Positions 14,697-25,709 of a stretch of 64,000 nucleotides of DNA are shown here, one piece after another. Both the position numbers and the translations under genes were made by a program. The stretch lies in contig CM047810.1 of the NCBI GenBank assembly GCA_026214975.1, positions 97,418,316-97,482,315 on the forward strand, in the 5' to 3' direction. Below the pieces are notes generated by a model, which worked only from the letters and a program-made list of their open reading frames with translations, did not search any database and was not told the origin of the DNA. Within the stretch, counting starts at the first letter, position 1; the number at the start of each line of letters is the position of its first letter. This DNA comes from Gentiana macrophylla. Its lineage: Eukaryota > Streptophyta > Magnoliopsida > Gentianales > Gentianaceae.

Positions 14697-14880
14697 CACC
14701 AAGGGGATTAGTCTTTGCTATGTTGGGTGAGCTCACTTAGCAGACTAGTCATTGGTATCAACAATTCCATTTACTTAAATAAGTTTGGACAATTGAGCAA
14801 ATGAAGTTGCCAAGGGGATTGGTCCTTGTCTTGTTGGGTGAGCTCACTTGACAGATCAGTCATTGGTGTTAAACTTCATC
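14697..14880 (+). repeat. Imperfect direct repeat between Copia-2 pol and envelope-position frame
   Basis: Two copies about 70 bp long (14697-14768 and 14810-14880) share CAAGGGGATT, TGTTGGGTGAGCTCACTT, CAGTCATTGGT-like blocks, 113 bp apart. Each holds the palindrome GTGAGCTCAC. The 686 bp between pol and the next frame has no coding frame and otherwise looks like untranslated sequence. Confidence 0.8.
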
Positions 14881-15227
14881 TTGTATTATCAGTTGGACAA
14901 AACTAGAGTGCTTAAAGATCAACAGAGTAATTTGTCCGGAGGCTGCAGAACCATCTTTGTCAGCAGGCTGCTGACCCAACTCTACTGAAGATCAAGTCTA
15001 CTAGAGTATACGTTACAGACAGTCAAACTTAAATGAAAGTCAACAGTAATTGGATATTATTCTTATCCTTTATAACTGCGGTTACAATGTCCAACGGTTA
15101 CAACTCTTTATGGGGATCAGTTAGTGGTATACGTGGCAACATCACATTTATTCCAACTTTAATCGTGGTTAAATGCTACAGTACGTGTACAGTACTTGCC
15201 TGACAGTTACTACCCACTACCTTTCCT

Positions 15228-15348
15228 TATATATACAGACAAATACACAGAGAAGATACTTACAAATTCAGATTGATTTTTTTTTTGAGAATATACAGTG
15301 TGAACACAGATTTGCAAGCTTTCTTCTTCATCTTTTTCAATTTCTTCA
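15228..15348 (+). promoter_or_regulatory. Promoter-like leader before the Copia-2 envelope-position frame
   Basis: TTATATATAC at 15228-15237 lies about 115 bp before the ATG at 15349. It is followed by A-rich then T/C-rich sequence (TTTCTTCTTCATC-type) and an ATG in a good plant context (CAATGGCG). This is the layout of a plant core promoter plus leader and could start a separate envelope-position mRNA. The reading is by pattern only; a spliced transcript from the LTR is the alternative. Confidence 0.4.
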
Positions 15349-16595
15349 ATGGCGGATAAAGGAGATGTTCATATTGGAACAAGCCAAAGTGTTAGAGGCT
15401 ATGTTACTGATTCTAACAAGATAGGATTAGCCATCAACATTGGTAGAAGGATAAGGAGATATGAAGGACTAGAGGATGTTCTAAATCTGAGATTAGACAG
15501 CATCTCATACACCAATGTTGTTAATTTCTAGATGAACATAGTGATAAAGGATTATACAGAGGCATTTACTACCACTGTAAATGCTCAGCAGATTGAAATA
15601 ACTTCAAATCTACTTAGGGAAGTATTCGGATTTGGACCTGGAAATGGTGCTCCTACAAATCTTGAATCTATGCAGCTAGCAAGACTGGACTTTGTTGATT
15701 CAATAAAGACAAACAAGTCCATACCATCAATACTGAGTATCAATGTGAAGCATATCAGATTGGAGTACAATCTACTGAGCAAGATAATTGCCAAGAACAT
15801 TTTTGGATTTAGTGAAAGTCTTGATACTCTCTCTGGACCGAAGATTGACATGCTAATAATCATATGCAAAAGTATGAGATTTGATTGGCCCGTATTCTTT
15901 GTTCAATATATGAAGAAGGTAGTGACAGAGGATAGAGATGGAACAAGGAAGTCCAAAACAAAACCATTGGGTTTAATGATACAAGCCCTGCTGACTCACT
16001 TGAAGGTTGCTGATGTTGCACCTGCAAAGATCAACAAGTCTAGATATAAACCAGAAATAAATGATCCTATTCCTGGTTTGGATGATGATGAAGATGATGA
16101 TGAGGAAACTGAAAGTGATAATGATGAAAATGATAATGATGGTGGTGGGCAGGCTAAGCAAGTTGCACAACCTGCTGCATCTAAGAAAGCTGCTGAGAAA
16201 AGAAAGTCTAGTGATACAAGAAATATCACTGAGCTTTTAAAGCCTAAGAACACAGCAAGACAACCAAGAGACATCATTGAGTCTCATCAAGTTCCAGTTG
16301 AAGTTGAGGCTACTGAGCCTACTGAAGCTACAAAGAAAACTACTGCTGAGATTTTGAAATAACAACAGAAAGACGATAGAAGAAAAAGGAAAGCTGCTAA
16401 AACTGAGGAGCAACCTACAAAGAGAAGGAAACAAGTTGTAAAGAAGAGATTTTATAGTAAAGGCAAAGAATTAAGGGTCCTGGAGGGCCAAAGGGAAGTA
16501 GAAGAAGAGGCTGGAGAGCCTACTGATGTTGCTGATGTTGTTGTAGATCAACAAATTGAAGAACCACGGACACAACTGCATGCATTTAACTCTTT
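15349..16595 (+). pseudogene. Copia-2 envelope-position protein, N-terminal part
   Basis: An ATG at 15349 opens one long frame interrupted by TAG at 15529 and TAA at 16360 and lost near 16595. The globular N-terminal part (to about residue 240) has no motif I can name with certainty; it loosely resembles the plant-transposon domain found after pol in some LTR elements. A very acidic Asp/Glu/Asn run follows (near 16080-16145), then Lys/Arg clusters of nuclear-localisation type (KRRKQVVKKR near 16421). No signal peptide is seen. Its role in the element is unknown. Confidence 0.7.
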
Positions 16596-17354
16596 GTGAA
16601 AATTGTTGAACATGTTCAAGACCCTGCTGTGGATGCTACAACTCAGGGGGAAGAACAAACTGTTGCAGACCCTATTGATGTGCATATAAGTCAGGGGGAA
16701 CATAGTGTGGAACAGTTGGAGGTAGTAGGGCCAAATGTACAACCTGATGAACCTACTGACCTATTTGTATCTGCCATAGATACATTGACTCAGCTTGTTG
16801 AAGCCTTTGGGGGACAACAAGCTGAGTAATCTGCCCCAAGAAGGCCCACAATGCCTTTTGAGAGAAGGGAAAAGAAGTCCAAGAAAGAAAAAGTAGATCC
16901 CAGCTTCAAGAAAATTGATGATTACTTTGCTTGGAAGTTTGGTTTCTACAAGAGACAAAAACCAGATGTAGAACCAATGACCGATTTTAAAGAATGGTCA
17001 TTCAACTAGTTGGGAATATAGAGCTTGCTTGGATTAATTGATACATCTGAACTACAAGTGAGGCTGTTGGATATTATTGAAAGGGAAAAGCAAAGAGGAA
17101 GCATTTTGTTCAGAGAACCACAAGATGCACCTGACAATGATGATGATTCATCTTCTGCTTCTGATGATGATCACCCTTCATTTCCAGGCCACAGTGGCAC
17201 TGCATCGGAAAGACCTACTGAGGATGTAGGACAGGGATCTAAAGATACAACAGCAGATCAATCTACTGATGATGGCAAGTCTGCTGAGAGCCAGCAAACT
17301 GATCATATAGATGAAGACCTAGAGGATATGACTATGGATGATCTGGAAGCTTAA
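16596..17354 (+). pseudogene. Copia-2 envelope-position protein, second part
   Basis: After a frame change the frame continues with stops near 16828 and 17008. It encodes hydrophilic sequence, a basic block (FERREKKSKKEK near 16857) with a short aromatic stretch (DYFAWKFGFYKR near 16918), and a long Asp/Ser/Thr/Glu-rich tail (17130-17354). It looks like a flexible linker between structured parts. No membrane segment is seen, so the word envelope describes position, not proven function. Confidence 0.65.
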
Positions 17355-17454
17355 ATTAATGTTGGAATAACTCTTGGAGATAACAGGCCGATCAGTATGT
17401 GACACCTTATTGGTTGTGGAGTCTGATGTAATTTCTTAGGATCAGCAGACTGAC

Positions 17455-18077
17455 ATGCTAAATGAAGAGATAGGAACTATTTTCAATGAAGATTTGGTAA
17501 TACAGCTTGCTGTAGCAACATCCCTGGAAGAAGCCAAAATATCTACTATTTTTTATGTTGTTATGTTTGAAGAAGCTGATATAAGTTCAGAGGACTCAGC
17601 TCAGTATCAGGAGTGGTTTGACACTCAAGAAACCTTATCACAAGCTGCTGATATCTTACAGAAGGTTGCTGATGCTAGAGGAGTTTTAACGGAAAACTTG
17701 GCTATGTTTCCGCATGTTTTTGTTGAAGAGGTGGTTCAGTTTGCTGAGTTACAAACAGCACCTGAATACAGGTTAGAACAGAGGGTCTTAATCACTGAGG
17801 AACAAACAGTGTTAGGACAAAGGTTGGAACTGTTGATGGGATTGGAGGAATCCCCTGAAGAGGTGGTTCAGGTTGCTAAGTTACACAAGAAGCTGGACAT
17901 GCTTGCTGAGGCACCCCAACCTGCTGTGGTACCTCAACCTGCTGAGACACCTCAACCTGTTGTCCTTGATCCTAAGATTAGTGAGAGGATCAATCTTCTG
18001 GAACAAACAATTGAAGGAAGGATTACTGCAGTTGACACAAGAACTGAGATAATGGAATGTCAACTTGCAAATTTAGT
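17455..18077 (+). pseudogene. Copia-2 envelope-position protein, coiled-coil part
   Basis: About 208 residues, rich in Leu, Glu, Ala and Gln with heptad-like spacing, hence probably coiled coil. A short Pro repeat of PQPA type occurs three times near 17917-17960, and a second helix-rich stretch (ERINLLEQTIEGRI) follows. The frame runs to QLANLV at 18077, where the SINE begins; the last few codons of the open frame are SINE sequence. The same residues reappear after the SINE, showing this was one continuous frame before the insertion. Confidence 0.75.
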
Positions 18078-18317
18078 AAAAAAATGGTAAACCCTACCAT
18101 TAAGGGTCCCCTCACCCCCGATCCCACAGGAAAGTGAGGAGAGGTTAATCAGGTAACCTAGTAGCTCCAACTTGGGCTGCCTTTGAAACCTCTGCACTGA
18201 AGGGTGTTATCAATCGGAAATCAACCCCATTACGGGAATCGAACCGATGACCTCCAGCTTAGGTTAGAGGCTGCACTACGCACCCATGCCTTCACCACTA
18301 GGCCATATACAGGGGAC
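18078..18317 (-). mobile_element. tRNA-derived SINE, antisense, with 17-bp target duplication
   Basis: On the minus strand the head carries both pol III boxes: an A box TGGCCTAGTGGTG (plus 18293-18305) and a B box GGTTCGATTCC (plus 18235-18245). The tail on that strand ends in a run of seven T next to the target site. A perfect 17-bp direct repeat, CAACTTGCAAATTTAGT, flanks it at 18061-18077 and 18318-18334. Length is 240 bp. The boxes and long variable target duplication mark LINE-assisted insertion. It interrupts the Copia-2 envelope-position frame. Confidence 0.93.
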
Positions 18318-18334
18318 CAACTTGCAAATTTAGT

Positions 18335-18881
18335 GATTACACAAGAAAGTGTTCATGGTCTACTGTCCCGGTTTGTTGATGATGTCAATAAGGGGGAAAA
18401 GGGCCTTACAGTAGAAGCAAAGGAAGCTGCAAGGATCTTTGCAAAGAATAAATGGGAAGATGAGATAAATGAGTTCAAGAAACCTACACCTGGCAGGATT
18501 CAGATAACTGATGACCTCCTGAAGGAATACAAGAAGCTATATTATGGAAAGAAAAGACCTTATCATGACATGGGATTTCAGGAAGGACTTAACATATTTT
18601 TGGGATTAAAATTTTGGGAAATAAAGGTCAAGTCACTGAGAGCTTCTTTTAGAGGTAGAAGAGGAGGCAGAGATGAAAGAGGTCAAAGACTGGGATTTCA
18701 GTCAGCAAGGGATTCACTTGAAGAGTTTAAACATTTCTACATGGGACAGGGCTTCAGTGTTCATGCTATAAGGTTAGCCCTACCAGAAGCATGGAAATGG
18801 TGGAAGCGGCTACACACTTGGATTGATTTCTCTACAATAGAAAATCAATGGATGCTAGACATAGTAAGGGAAACCAATTAG
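18335..18881 (+). pseudogene. Copia-2 envelope-position protein, C-terminal part
   Basis: After the second copy of the SINE target site the frame continues openly to a TAG at 18879. The segment is Lys/Glu rich with helices, then a basic Arg/Gly cluster (RGRRGGRDERGQR near 18650), then a Trp-rich end (EAWKWWKRLHTW near 18787). Counting all parts, the frame was about 1,150 codons, very large for a copia envelope-position gene. Function is unknown; RNA binding by the Arg/Gly cluster is only a guess. Confidence 0.7.
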
Positions 18882-19100
18882 TTCCAAGAGAAACAAGAGC
18901 AAGACAGAAAATGTAAAGCGAAATGAAAACTAGATCAAAGACACTTACAATCGCTTATTTTACTTGGCTGATTCTAGTTAGTAATAATGTTGAACAAATG
19001 TGATTTTAATGAAAGATGACTGAATTTGTTCTGTTTGTGTTTTTATCTTTTTGCTTTGCTGTAAGGAGGGTATTGGCATCATCACTAAAAATGAGGAAAT
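18882..19100 (+). other. Copia-2 3' untranslated region and weak polypurine tract
   Basis: No coding frame. The last 30 bp (TTGGCATCATCACT then AAAAATGAGGAAAT) correspond in position and pattern to the Sirevirus CATCATCAAAAA-purine tract that primes plus-strand DNA directly before the LTR, but the G-run is degraded. Confidence 0.7.
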
Positions 19101-20779
19101 TGTTGGACATATTTTAAGTTTTAATGATGAGTGCCAGACTAGCTGTTATAGAGCAAAGGCAAAAAGATGTCTAGATCCAATGTTTAGGTTTATTAGAGTT
19201 TGATCTTTGTATAGGTTTGATCAAACAAGCATTGTAATTAGGTTAGCTGACTTTATCAGCAGACCTGTCTAGATCAGTAGGGTAACTAGGTCAGTAGAGT
19301 GTCTAGGAACTCTTGAAGACCAAGGTCGAGGGTACAAACTCGCTTATTGAAGGCTAAGGGATCAAACTTAGTATTTAAAGTCAAGGATATGGAATCGAAA
19401 ATTTAGGGAAGTGCAGCGATGACCTAAATGATTACATATACCTTGTGTACAAGGTCTAAGTTCCATATGTTAAGTGGTGATTGGAACTTAGCTATGCTCA
19501 AAATGGTGTACTCTAACTTCACAATAAAAATTTAGATGAGAAGAAGTTAGCTGATGTGTTATTAAAACACAGCAGACTTAAACCTGCTGAAAGATGTGTA
19601 CATCAGCAGGCTGTTATACTTCAGATATTTGCTGAGTATATTTCTCAATTTAATCAAGGATTACATTGGAAGATTACAAGGATAAGGATGGATTACAAGC
19701 CTTGATATTGTCAACAAATCAATGGCCAAGATAAAAAGAACATTGGAAAGATTCAGAAGATTAACCAATGGACACAAGTCAAAGGGTGGACCGATCGCGA
19801 TAAAAGCAAGCGACGATTGTCGATCACTATGAAACAGAGACAGAAAGCAAGTCAAGATGAAGACAAATCTAAAACGGCTATGTTTGAAATTCAAACACAA
19901 GTCACAGGATTCTCACCTATAAATAGAAGACTCCTGATTCAGATACAGGTGATGAAAAACAAATAATCTACTAAAAGCTATCAAGTTTTTTATCAAGAAA
20001 ATCACCCTGCTGACATACACAGAGCTTTAACTGACTGATCAAGAAATATCTTCAAGTGTAACCTGCTATCAAGTTACATCAAGAATACACACTTGAAGAC
20101 ATCAAGCTGCTGATCATTTCATCCTGATCAAGCTGCTAACAACTGAATCATTTACTTGATTCAACCTTTCTTTTACAAGAAACCTGCTGAAGACAGAGAA
20201 GCACTTAGGTGTCAAGAACTTTTGTTTGTGGTGGAGCTGGTGAAGAGGCAATCCTACCCTTCAAGGACAAGTGGAATACTTTGGAGTAGTAATCCTACCT
20301 GTTTCAAGTGTTTAGTTTGTGAAGCCATAGTATTGGTGAAGGACAGACAGCTTAGGGATTTTTGTAACTGCAACCTCAAAGATCTCTAGTGAATTTCCTC
20401 CAACATCACAGGAGAAGAGTGGACTGACAGTATTACACCACCTGGAACCACTATAAAATTTGCCTACTTACTTTCTGCATTTAGTATACTGATCACATCA
20501 ACCTACTGAAACTAGCAACTGAAACACACACTTACATAACTGAGTATCTAATACTTAGTTACATCTTTTTAACAAGAAGTAATAAGGCTTAATTTGAATA
20601 TATTCTGCTGCAACAAATTCAGTTATATCAACAGTCAACAGACTCACGAGTGGTCGGAGACTCTCGAGCGATCGGTGACTCGACATTCTTGAGTTTGTTA
20701 ACTCCAAAAGTTTTAAGTGTTAAGTTTATTCACCCCCCCCCCCTCTAAACTTAACCATAGTCTTTTCAAGGGACCTACA
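19101..20779 (+). repeat. Copia-2 3' LTR
   Basis: Starts TGTTGGACAT and ends CCTACA. It has the same TATA box (near 19917) and C-run (near 20732) as the 5' LTR. It ends at the right flank TTATG, matching the left flank GTATG except for the first base. Clusters of difference from the 5' LTR sit near 19790-19830, 20125-20145 and 20630-20690. Confidence 0.95.
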
Positions 20780-21335
20780 TTATGATAGTAATTCGGGTAA
20801 ATGTCGAGAATATACTTAAAGGTGTTAAGGATGGGTTCTTAGTTTACTAAAACTTGGAATCGAACAAACGTAGATATACAGATATGCACCCTGAATCTTA
20901 TGAAGATAGTGAGAGCTACAGTCTGGGTTTGCAGTCACTTTGATTAAGTGATACAGTGAGCTGGAAATGTCTTAGCTAGAGATCACTGTGGATTCTACAA
21001 CTGGGCCAAAACACAGTATACGCCTTGGAGTCGCAGCGGGAGCAGTAGTACATGGATCTAGAAGGTTCATTCATAAACCTTGTCCGGTTCTTCCAAATTT
21101 TCTATACAACTGATATAGTAACGGATTCATTGCTTGAATCAATGACCAGGGCCTCGTCAGATATTCATGTGTGTGTTGAGGCGGTTCCTTTTGACTTGAT
21201 CATTTGGAGCATGATATGAAGATAGTCTAAGTTCCCATGGATAATGATCCGTTCACGCTTAGGGTTAGTCACATGTATTGTATGAGATTCTTGTGTTTCA
21301 ACTTGGTCTTGTGTGTACGAGTGATTGGCTTTAGG
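20780..21335 (+). pseudogene. Copia-1 pol remnant: RNase H end
   Basis: This continues the Copia-1 pol cut at 7432. Readable blocks match copia RNase H in order: a Gly-Tyr-Asp-Ser-like start, QSGF near 20922, TVDSTT near 20988 (the STTEAEY block), then LGVAAGAVVHGSRRFI near 21022. It ends next to the polypurine tract. Stops are frequent. Its relation to 7432 confirms that Copia-2 is nested inside Copia-1. Confidence 0.75.
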
Positions 21336-22329
21336 CCAAGTGGGAAATTTTTGAAATAGTGTCTTAAACCCAATTGGGTTGGACCGGGATCCAACCGGGT
21401 TGGATCATTTCTACTATTTCTTTATGTTTACACATATGTCAAATGGCTTTTCTGTTATTATATATTGGTTCCTTTAGCGGACCAATTACGATATTGTTAT
21501 ATGATAACGTCCCTAGTGTTAAACTGTGAAAGAGAAATCATAATAGTGATTGTGGTTGATGAGATCTTGACTCACTTTAAAAGGTTTGATACTTAAATGT
21601 CTCTAGTCGTATGTGCTATTAAACAAGACATTAATAGTACGATTAGACTAGCACGTATTAGATGTCTTCTATCTTATTGAAGATAGGGATAGATCCCGTC
21701 TATCAAAGTGTATAGACACTTGGACTGTACGTGGACGTGTATTAGAGAATGCATATGTTAGACTGACCCACTTACTTTATTAAGTGTCGCACAATGTGGC
21801 GGTTGTGTAATTATCCTGAGACCGGAGTCTTCATGACATCACGGTGTGGATTGTCATACTTTGACACTATTGAGGTTTCCCTTAGCCATGGGGCGATAAT
21901 GCGATAGTGATTGGGTGTGATACTGAAGCATGCATAGGATTCATGTTGTTCGTCCAGAAATCGTGTATCCTATGATTAGGAGTAAATATCCGAAAGGGCC
22001 TTCTTATAAGGAATGTCTTATTCTCGAAAGTCTTTGCAAAACGGAAATAATATGTTATTTTAAGAGAGTAGGATATCTAGATTATAAGATACGGTCGTTG
22101 ATGTTTCACACTCGATGTACGACCGTATGGATATTGTACCAGCGATAGGATTCTATTTACACGGTAACTGTTTCACATGAAAGGTAGTAGACATTGCATT
22201 TGACTCTTCCAGTGATTGAGGGTCACGGTACGTTGCTAGACGCTATTCCGTGATCGTTAGGTATGAAGGGCATTTTCGTAATTGCACTTTGTGCCTACAG
22301 CCAACATATTCGGAAGCCTATCGGGTCAC
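21336..22329 (+). repeat. Copia-1 polypurine tract and first part of 3' LTR
   Basis: CCAAGTGGGAAAT (21336-21347) is the copia polypurine tract, with one change from the usual GTGGGAGAT. The LTR starts at 21348 with TTTTTGAAATAG in place of an expected TGTTGGAAATAG. From 21871 it matches window positions 1 onward. It is cut at 22329 by Athila-1 and continues at 39316 and 50142, for a total of about 1.8 kb. Confidence 0.88.
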
Positions 22330-24370
22330 TGATGTATAACATTTATATGATAAAAATTACGATATATTTTATCGACTCTTTCTATATAAAATATAAGAAA
22401 TTATAACAATAATCTTATGAAATATTAATAGTTATGAATAAATCTAATTAATATAAAAATCTAGTAAAAGTAATAAAAAGTTATAAATTTTGTACCGGTT
22501 TAATAACCGGAGTGTCGTGTCAGATTTACGTGGGTATTTTTGGTATTTTATTGCAGATTTTAAGACCCCGAGTGACGACACTTTTTGAAGTCAAAACATA
22601 TCTTTTAAAGGAATTAAGAAAGTGTCACAAGTTTAAAAGTTCAAGGGGATCAACGGTTCGTGATACTATTATCGAGATATATATTCGACGAACGAATGGC
22701 CCATCAAAAAGGCATTTTCTGAAGAAGAGTCCTTCATGAAAGTTTTAGATCTTTCAAAGAGCTTTACAACACTTCTTGAATCATGTCAATTGGAGATCTA
22801 CAACTCAAGATATGATTTTATCAAGTTTCAGCTAGAAAATGGAAAAATTACACACGGATCAATCCGACATCACCTCGGATCGATCCGGATTATCAAATAA
22901 TACGAAGTAATGATGATTAGAACATGGTTCTGTAGAAAATAAGCAAGTGATAATTTTTTTTATTCCCTGATCGATCCGACCTTGATCCCGGATCGATCCG
23001 GCCAGGAAAAATCTGCCTATAAATGGACATTTCATGCAGCCTGCAGAGGGGGTACCAATATATATATAGATTAGCTTATATATATCTCTCAAAACCTCTT
23101 TTTCTTAGTAGTAGTTATGTATATATAGGCCTTATGCCATAAATAATGTAATAATAGTAGTATCGTTGTAATGCTCGGAAATTATCGGAAGTTCAATGTT
23201 GTTTGAAGTCGTTGTAATGTCCGGAAGAATACGACCTCTGAATCAATGAGCTTGTAATCGGGTAATTTTCTAAAGTATTTATGTTTGTTATTTTATTTTT
23301 ATCTTTTAATTGTTATAATGTTATTAGGCTAAATCTAATAACTAGCCAAGGTTATGTAATCGTATTATTTCAATCTTTTCGATAAATGAATGTTGTCTAA
23401 GTAAAATTGACAAAAATTGAGTTAATTGAATCTTTTTCTATTTTGCAACGTATTGATAATATTCGGATTGAAGTAATTAATCAAGATGAATCGCAACATA
23501 TAACCTAACGATGAACCGACCGAGAAGTTAGGATATGAGAAAAATGATAGAAAAAACCGGAGGTAAAATTGGCCGTGCGAAAGCGTGACAACGGAATCCT
23601 ATTTCCTACCCGGGGCCAGATTTGTCTTGGGAAGGATTAATCTTATTAAAAATTTGTGCTCAAGATCGTAATAATGTTAAAATCAACAGTTTAATTGAAA
23701 CTAACACTGGAAAGTTGAATCGATCCGCCTGACAACCGGAGCCTTTTGAATAACATCGGCCGTCTGACAAACGGAATAACCTCTTTTATCCGGGGTAGAT
23801 TTGTACTCACTGCTCGAGACTAACTAAGATTAGCATGGGGCAGTTGTGGAGATTGAATCAATGACAAATTGACATATGGAAATTTCATACGCTCGTGTGA
23901 GGAGGAATTGTTAACCTCGTGGAGTGCACCGTTTCATTTTCTCAATTGGACCTAATAAAAGGAAGATCGAGCACATCCGTTAAACCGAAAAGATTGAATA
24001 ATTCAATTATATATATCTTGGCTAGTTCTATAATAATTATTAGTATTTAATATATTGGTATCTATATATATATATATATATATATAGTTTATTATTTATG
24101 TATTACTATATATATTTATGTATTTATATATATAATAATAGTTTAGTTGTGATTTATGAATTTATTTTCTGTTTATTAGTATAATAGCGACTCGTATGAT
24201 AAAACCTGCGATTTAGATTGAGATAATAATAGTTGTTTGGTGTTTAACCACACTTAAAAGAATTACCACGTTTCCCTGAGGATTCGACACTCTGACTCAC
24301 CATACTAGCAATATAATTTGACCCGGTACACTGCCGGTAATGATTGTATAGCACTAGAAAACGTCCGTCA
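22330..24370 (+). repeat. Athila-1 5' LTR (2041 bp)
   Basis: Starts TGATGTATAAC and ends CGTCCGTCA. A TATA box (TATAAAT) is at 23018-23024. U3 holds two pairs of GC-rich palindromes. U5 is long (more than 1.3 kb) and AT-rich with TA repeats near 24065-24085. Compared with the LTR at 36023, differences are few and fall mostly at CTG/CAG sites. Confidence 0.95.
22855..23000 (+). promoter_or_regulatory. Two pairs of 12-bp palindromes upstream of the Athila-1 TATA box
   Basis: Pair 1 is CGGATCAATCCG (22855, one change) and CGGATCGATCCG (22876), start to start 21 bp. Pair 2 is CTGATCGATCCG (22967, one change) and CGGATCGATCCG (22989), 22 bp apart. Pair 2 ends 18 bp before the TATA box. In the LTR at 36023 the same sites are at 36555, 36576, 36667 and 36689, with the first site of pair 2 perfect. 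Spacing of about two helical turns suggests binding of a dimeric factor on one DNA face, which is inference. Confidence 0.75.
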
Positions 24371-24376
24371 GCTTTC

Positions 24377-24394
24377 TGGCGCCGTTGCCGGGGA
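24377..24394 (+). other. Athila-1 primer binding site, tRNA-Asp type
   Basis: TGGCGCCGTTGCCGGGGA complements the 3' end of plant tRNA-Asp and lies six bases after the LTR end. This primer is characteristic of Athila and related Tat-clade gypsy elements. Confidence 0.95.
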
Positions 24395-24575
24395 GGACGT
24401 CGCTAATTTTTCTTTGTGTCTATGGTTACTACTTGTATCAGCTCAAAATTCTTGAGGATAAGTCAACACTATTTCTTATCTCATTTCTATTTTATTTTTC
24501 GTTGGTATCTAATTTCTTTTAGTTACCAATTTTCTTCTTTTACAAAAATCGAGTATTTACTATTTTCGTTAGTTG

Positions 24576-25709
24576 ATGACCAGAAGTGGTAAGGCCCCGC
24601 TCACTCCTTATAAGCCTGACATAAATACTTACGAAAGGCAGTTAAGAGTAGAAAGTAAACGTGGTCATACTAGTCAGGGAAATCCTGACGAATCATCATC
24701 AAACAAAAATACGAGAATGACCGAAATCAGTGATGAAACACCTGAACAAGGGCTAGAACATGCTCAAGGGCATGGACAACACCCTATTAACCCTAATAAT
24801 AATCAAAATCCTAATAATAGGAATAATCAGAATCGGAACCAGAATAATCGTAATAACCCACCAAACCCGAGACCTATTTGTGATCAAACCATAAGAAGAA
24901 ACCAGACTAATAATCCCATTCTTTTACCCAATGAAGGAGCGAATAATTTCGAAATTAAATCTCATCTTTTTGGTTTAATTGACGCAAGAGCCCAATTTCT
25001 AGGAGAGGATGATGAAGATCCACATCATCATCTCTATCTTTTCGAAGAATTGTGCAATACAGCCAAAAGTCAAGGAGCTCATAAGGAACTAACGAGGATG
25101 ACTATGTTTCCTTTTTCTTTAAAAGGACGAGCACGAGATTGGTTTATGTCTCTTCCACATCATTCACTTACTAGTTGGGAGGATATTCAAACTCGAATTT
25201 ACAAACAATATTTCACTCCAGGACGAAATTTGGAATTAAAAGTCGAGGTTGCCAACTTTAGACAAGGATCTGAAGAAACGCTTGGGAATGCCTGGGAAAG
25301 ATTCAAAAAACTGTTAAGAGCTTGTCCCGACCATGGTTATTCCTTAGATATGCAAATCCAACTTTTCTGTCGTAAATTACGGAAAGACTCACGTGCGGAT
25401 GTAGATCATGCATGTGGTGGTTCTTTAATGATGAGTGAAGCACAAACAGTTTACGATGCTATAGAAAAGATTTCCAAAAATAACAGAATGTGGGATACCG
25501 GTTCTAGCACCAGAAAAGTAGCTTTTGCAGGAGAATGTACATCTAATACAGAAGTTCTAGCACATTTGGAAAATTTGAGTAGGAAATTTGATGGCCTACA
25601 ATCGAACAAAAATCAAAATTCAGAAAATAGTACACCAACTGAATACTCAAATCAGGATAATATGCCATTAGGGATCGAAGAACCAACAGGATATTCGAGA
25701 GAGAGGTAA
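24576..25709 (+). CDS. Athila-1 Gag, main open segment
   Basis: The first ATG after the leader (24576) opens 377 codons, ending at TAA 25709; the line-up with the second copy at 38282 supports this start. Residues 1-85 are hydrophilic with Asn-rich tracts. Residues about 110-260 form the retrotransposon Gag domain, including the FLGEDDEDPHHHLYLFEELC block, the FPFSLKGRARDWF block and the FTPGRN and FRQGSEETLGNAWERFKKLL blocks that define plant gypsy Gag. It would form the particle shell. The C-terminal part, usually fused, continues out of frame after 25709. This is the longest intact frame in the window. Confidence 0.9.
   Translation: MTRSGKAPLTPYKPDINTYERQLRVESKRGHTSQGNPDESSSNKNTRMTEISDETPEQGLEHAQGHGQHPINPNNNQNPNNRNNQNRNQNNRNNPPNPRPICDQTIRRNQTNNPILLPNEGANNFEIKSHLFGLIDARAQFLGEDDEDPHHHLYLFEELCNTAKSQGAHKELTRMTMFPFSLKGRARDWFMSLPHHSLTSWEDIQTRIYKQYFTPGRNLELKVEVANFRQGSEETLGNAWERFKKLLRACPDHGYSLDMQIQLFCRKLRKDSRADVDHACGGSLMMSEAQTVYDAIEKISKNNRMWDTGSSTRKVAFAGECTSNTEVLAHLENLSRKFDGLQSNKNQNSENSTPTEYSNQDNMPLGIEEPTGYSRER

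Larger units (their letters stand above)
7433..20779 (+). mobile_element. Copia-2: Sirevirus-like Ty1/copia element, 13.3 kb
   Basis: Two 1679-bp LTRs (7433-9111 and 19101-20779) begin TGTTGGACATATTTTAAG and end in CAACA or TACA. The order inside is primer site, gag with two CCHC knuckles, protease, integrase, reverse transcriptase, RNase H, then a large envelope-position frame, as in envelope-bearing Sireviruses. Flanks are GTATG on the left and TTATG on the right: a 4-bp match, or a 5-bp target duplication with one change. The insertion splits Copia-1 pol. Many stops and shifts make it non-autonomous now. Confidence 0.93.

Noticed and set aside
18235..18317. A tRNA gene on the minus strand (A and B boxes present)
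   Set aside because: No cloverleaf can be completed, the unit is 240 bp with a T-tail and it has 17-bp target duplications, so it is a SINE head.
15349..18881. A host gene between retroelement parts
   Set aside because: It lies inside the Copia-2 LTRs and target duplication, in the envelope position, and is interrupted by stops and a SINE.
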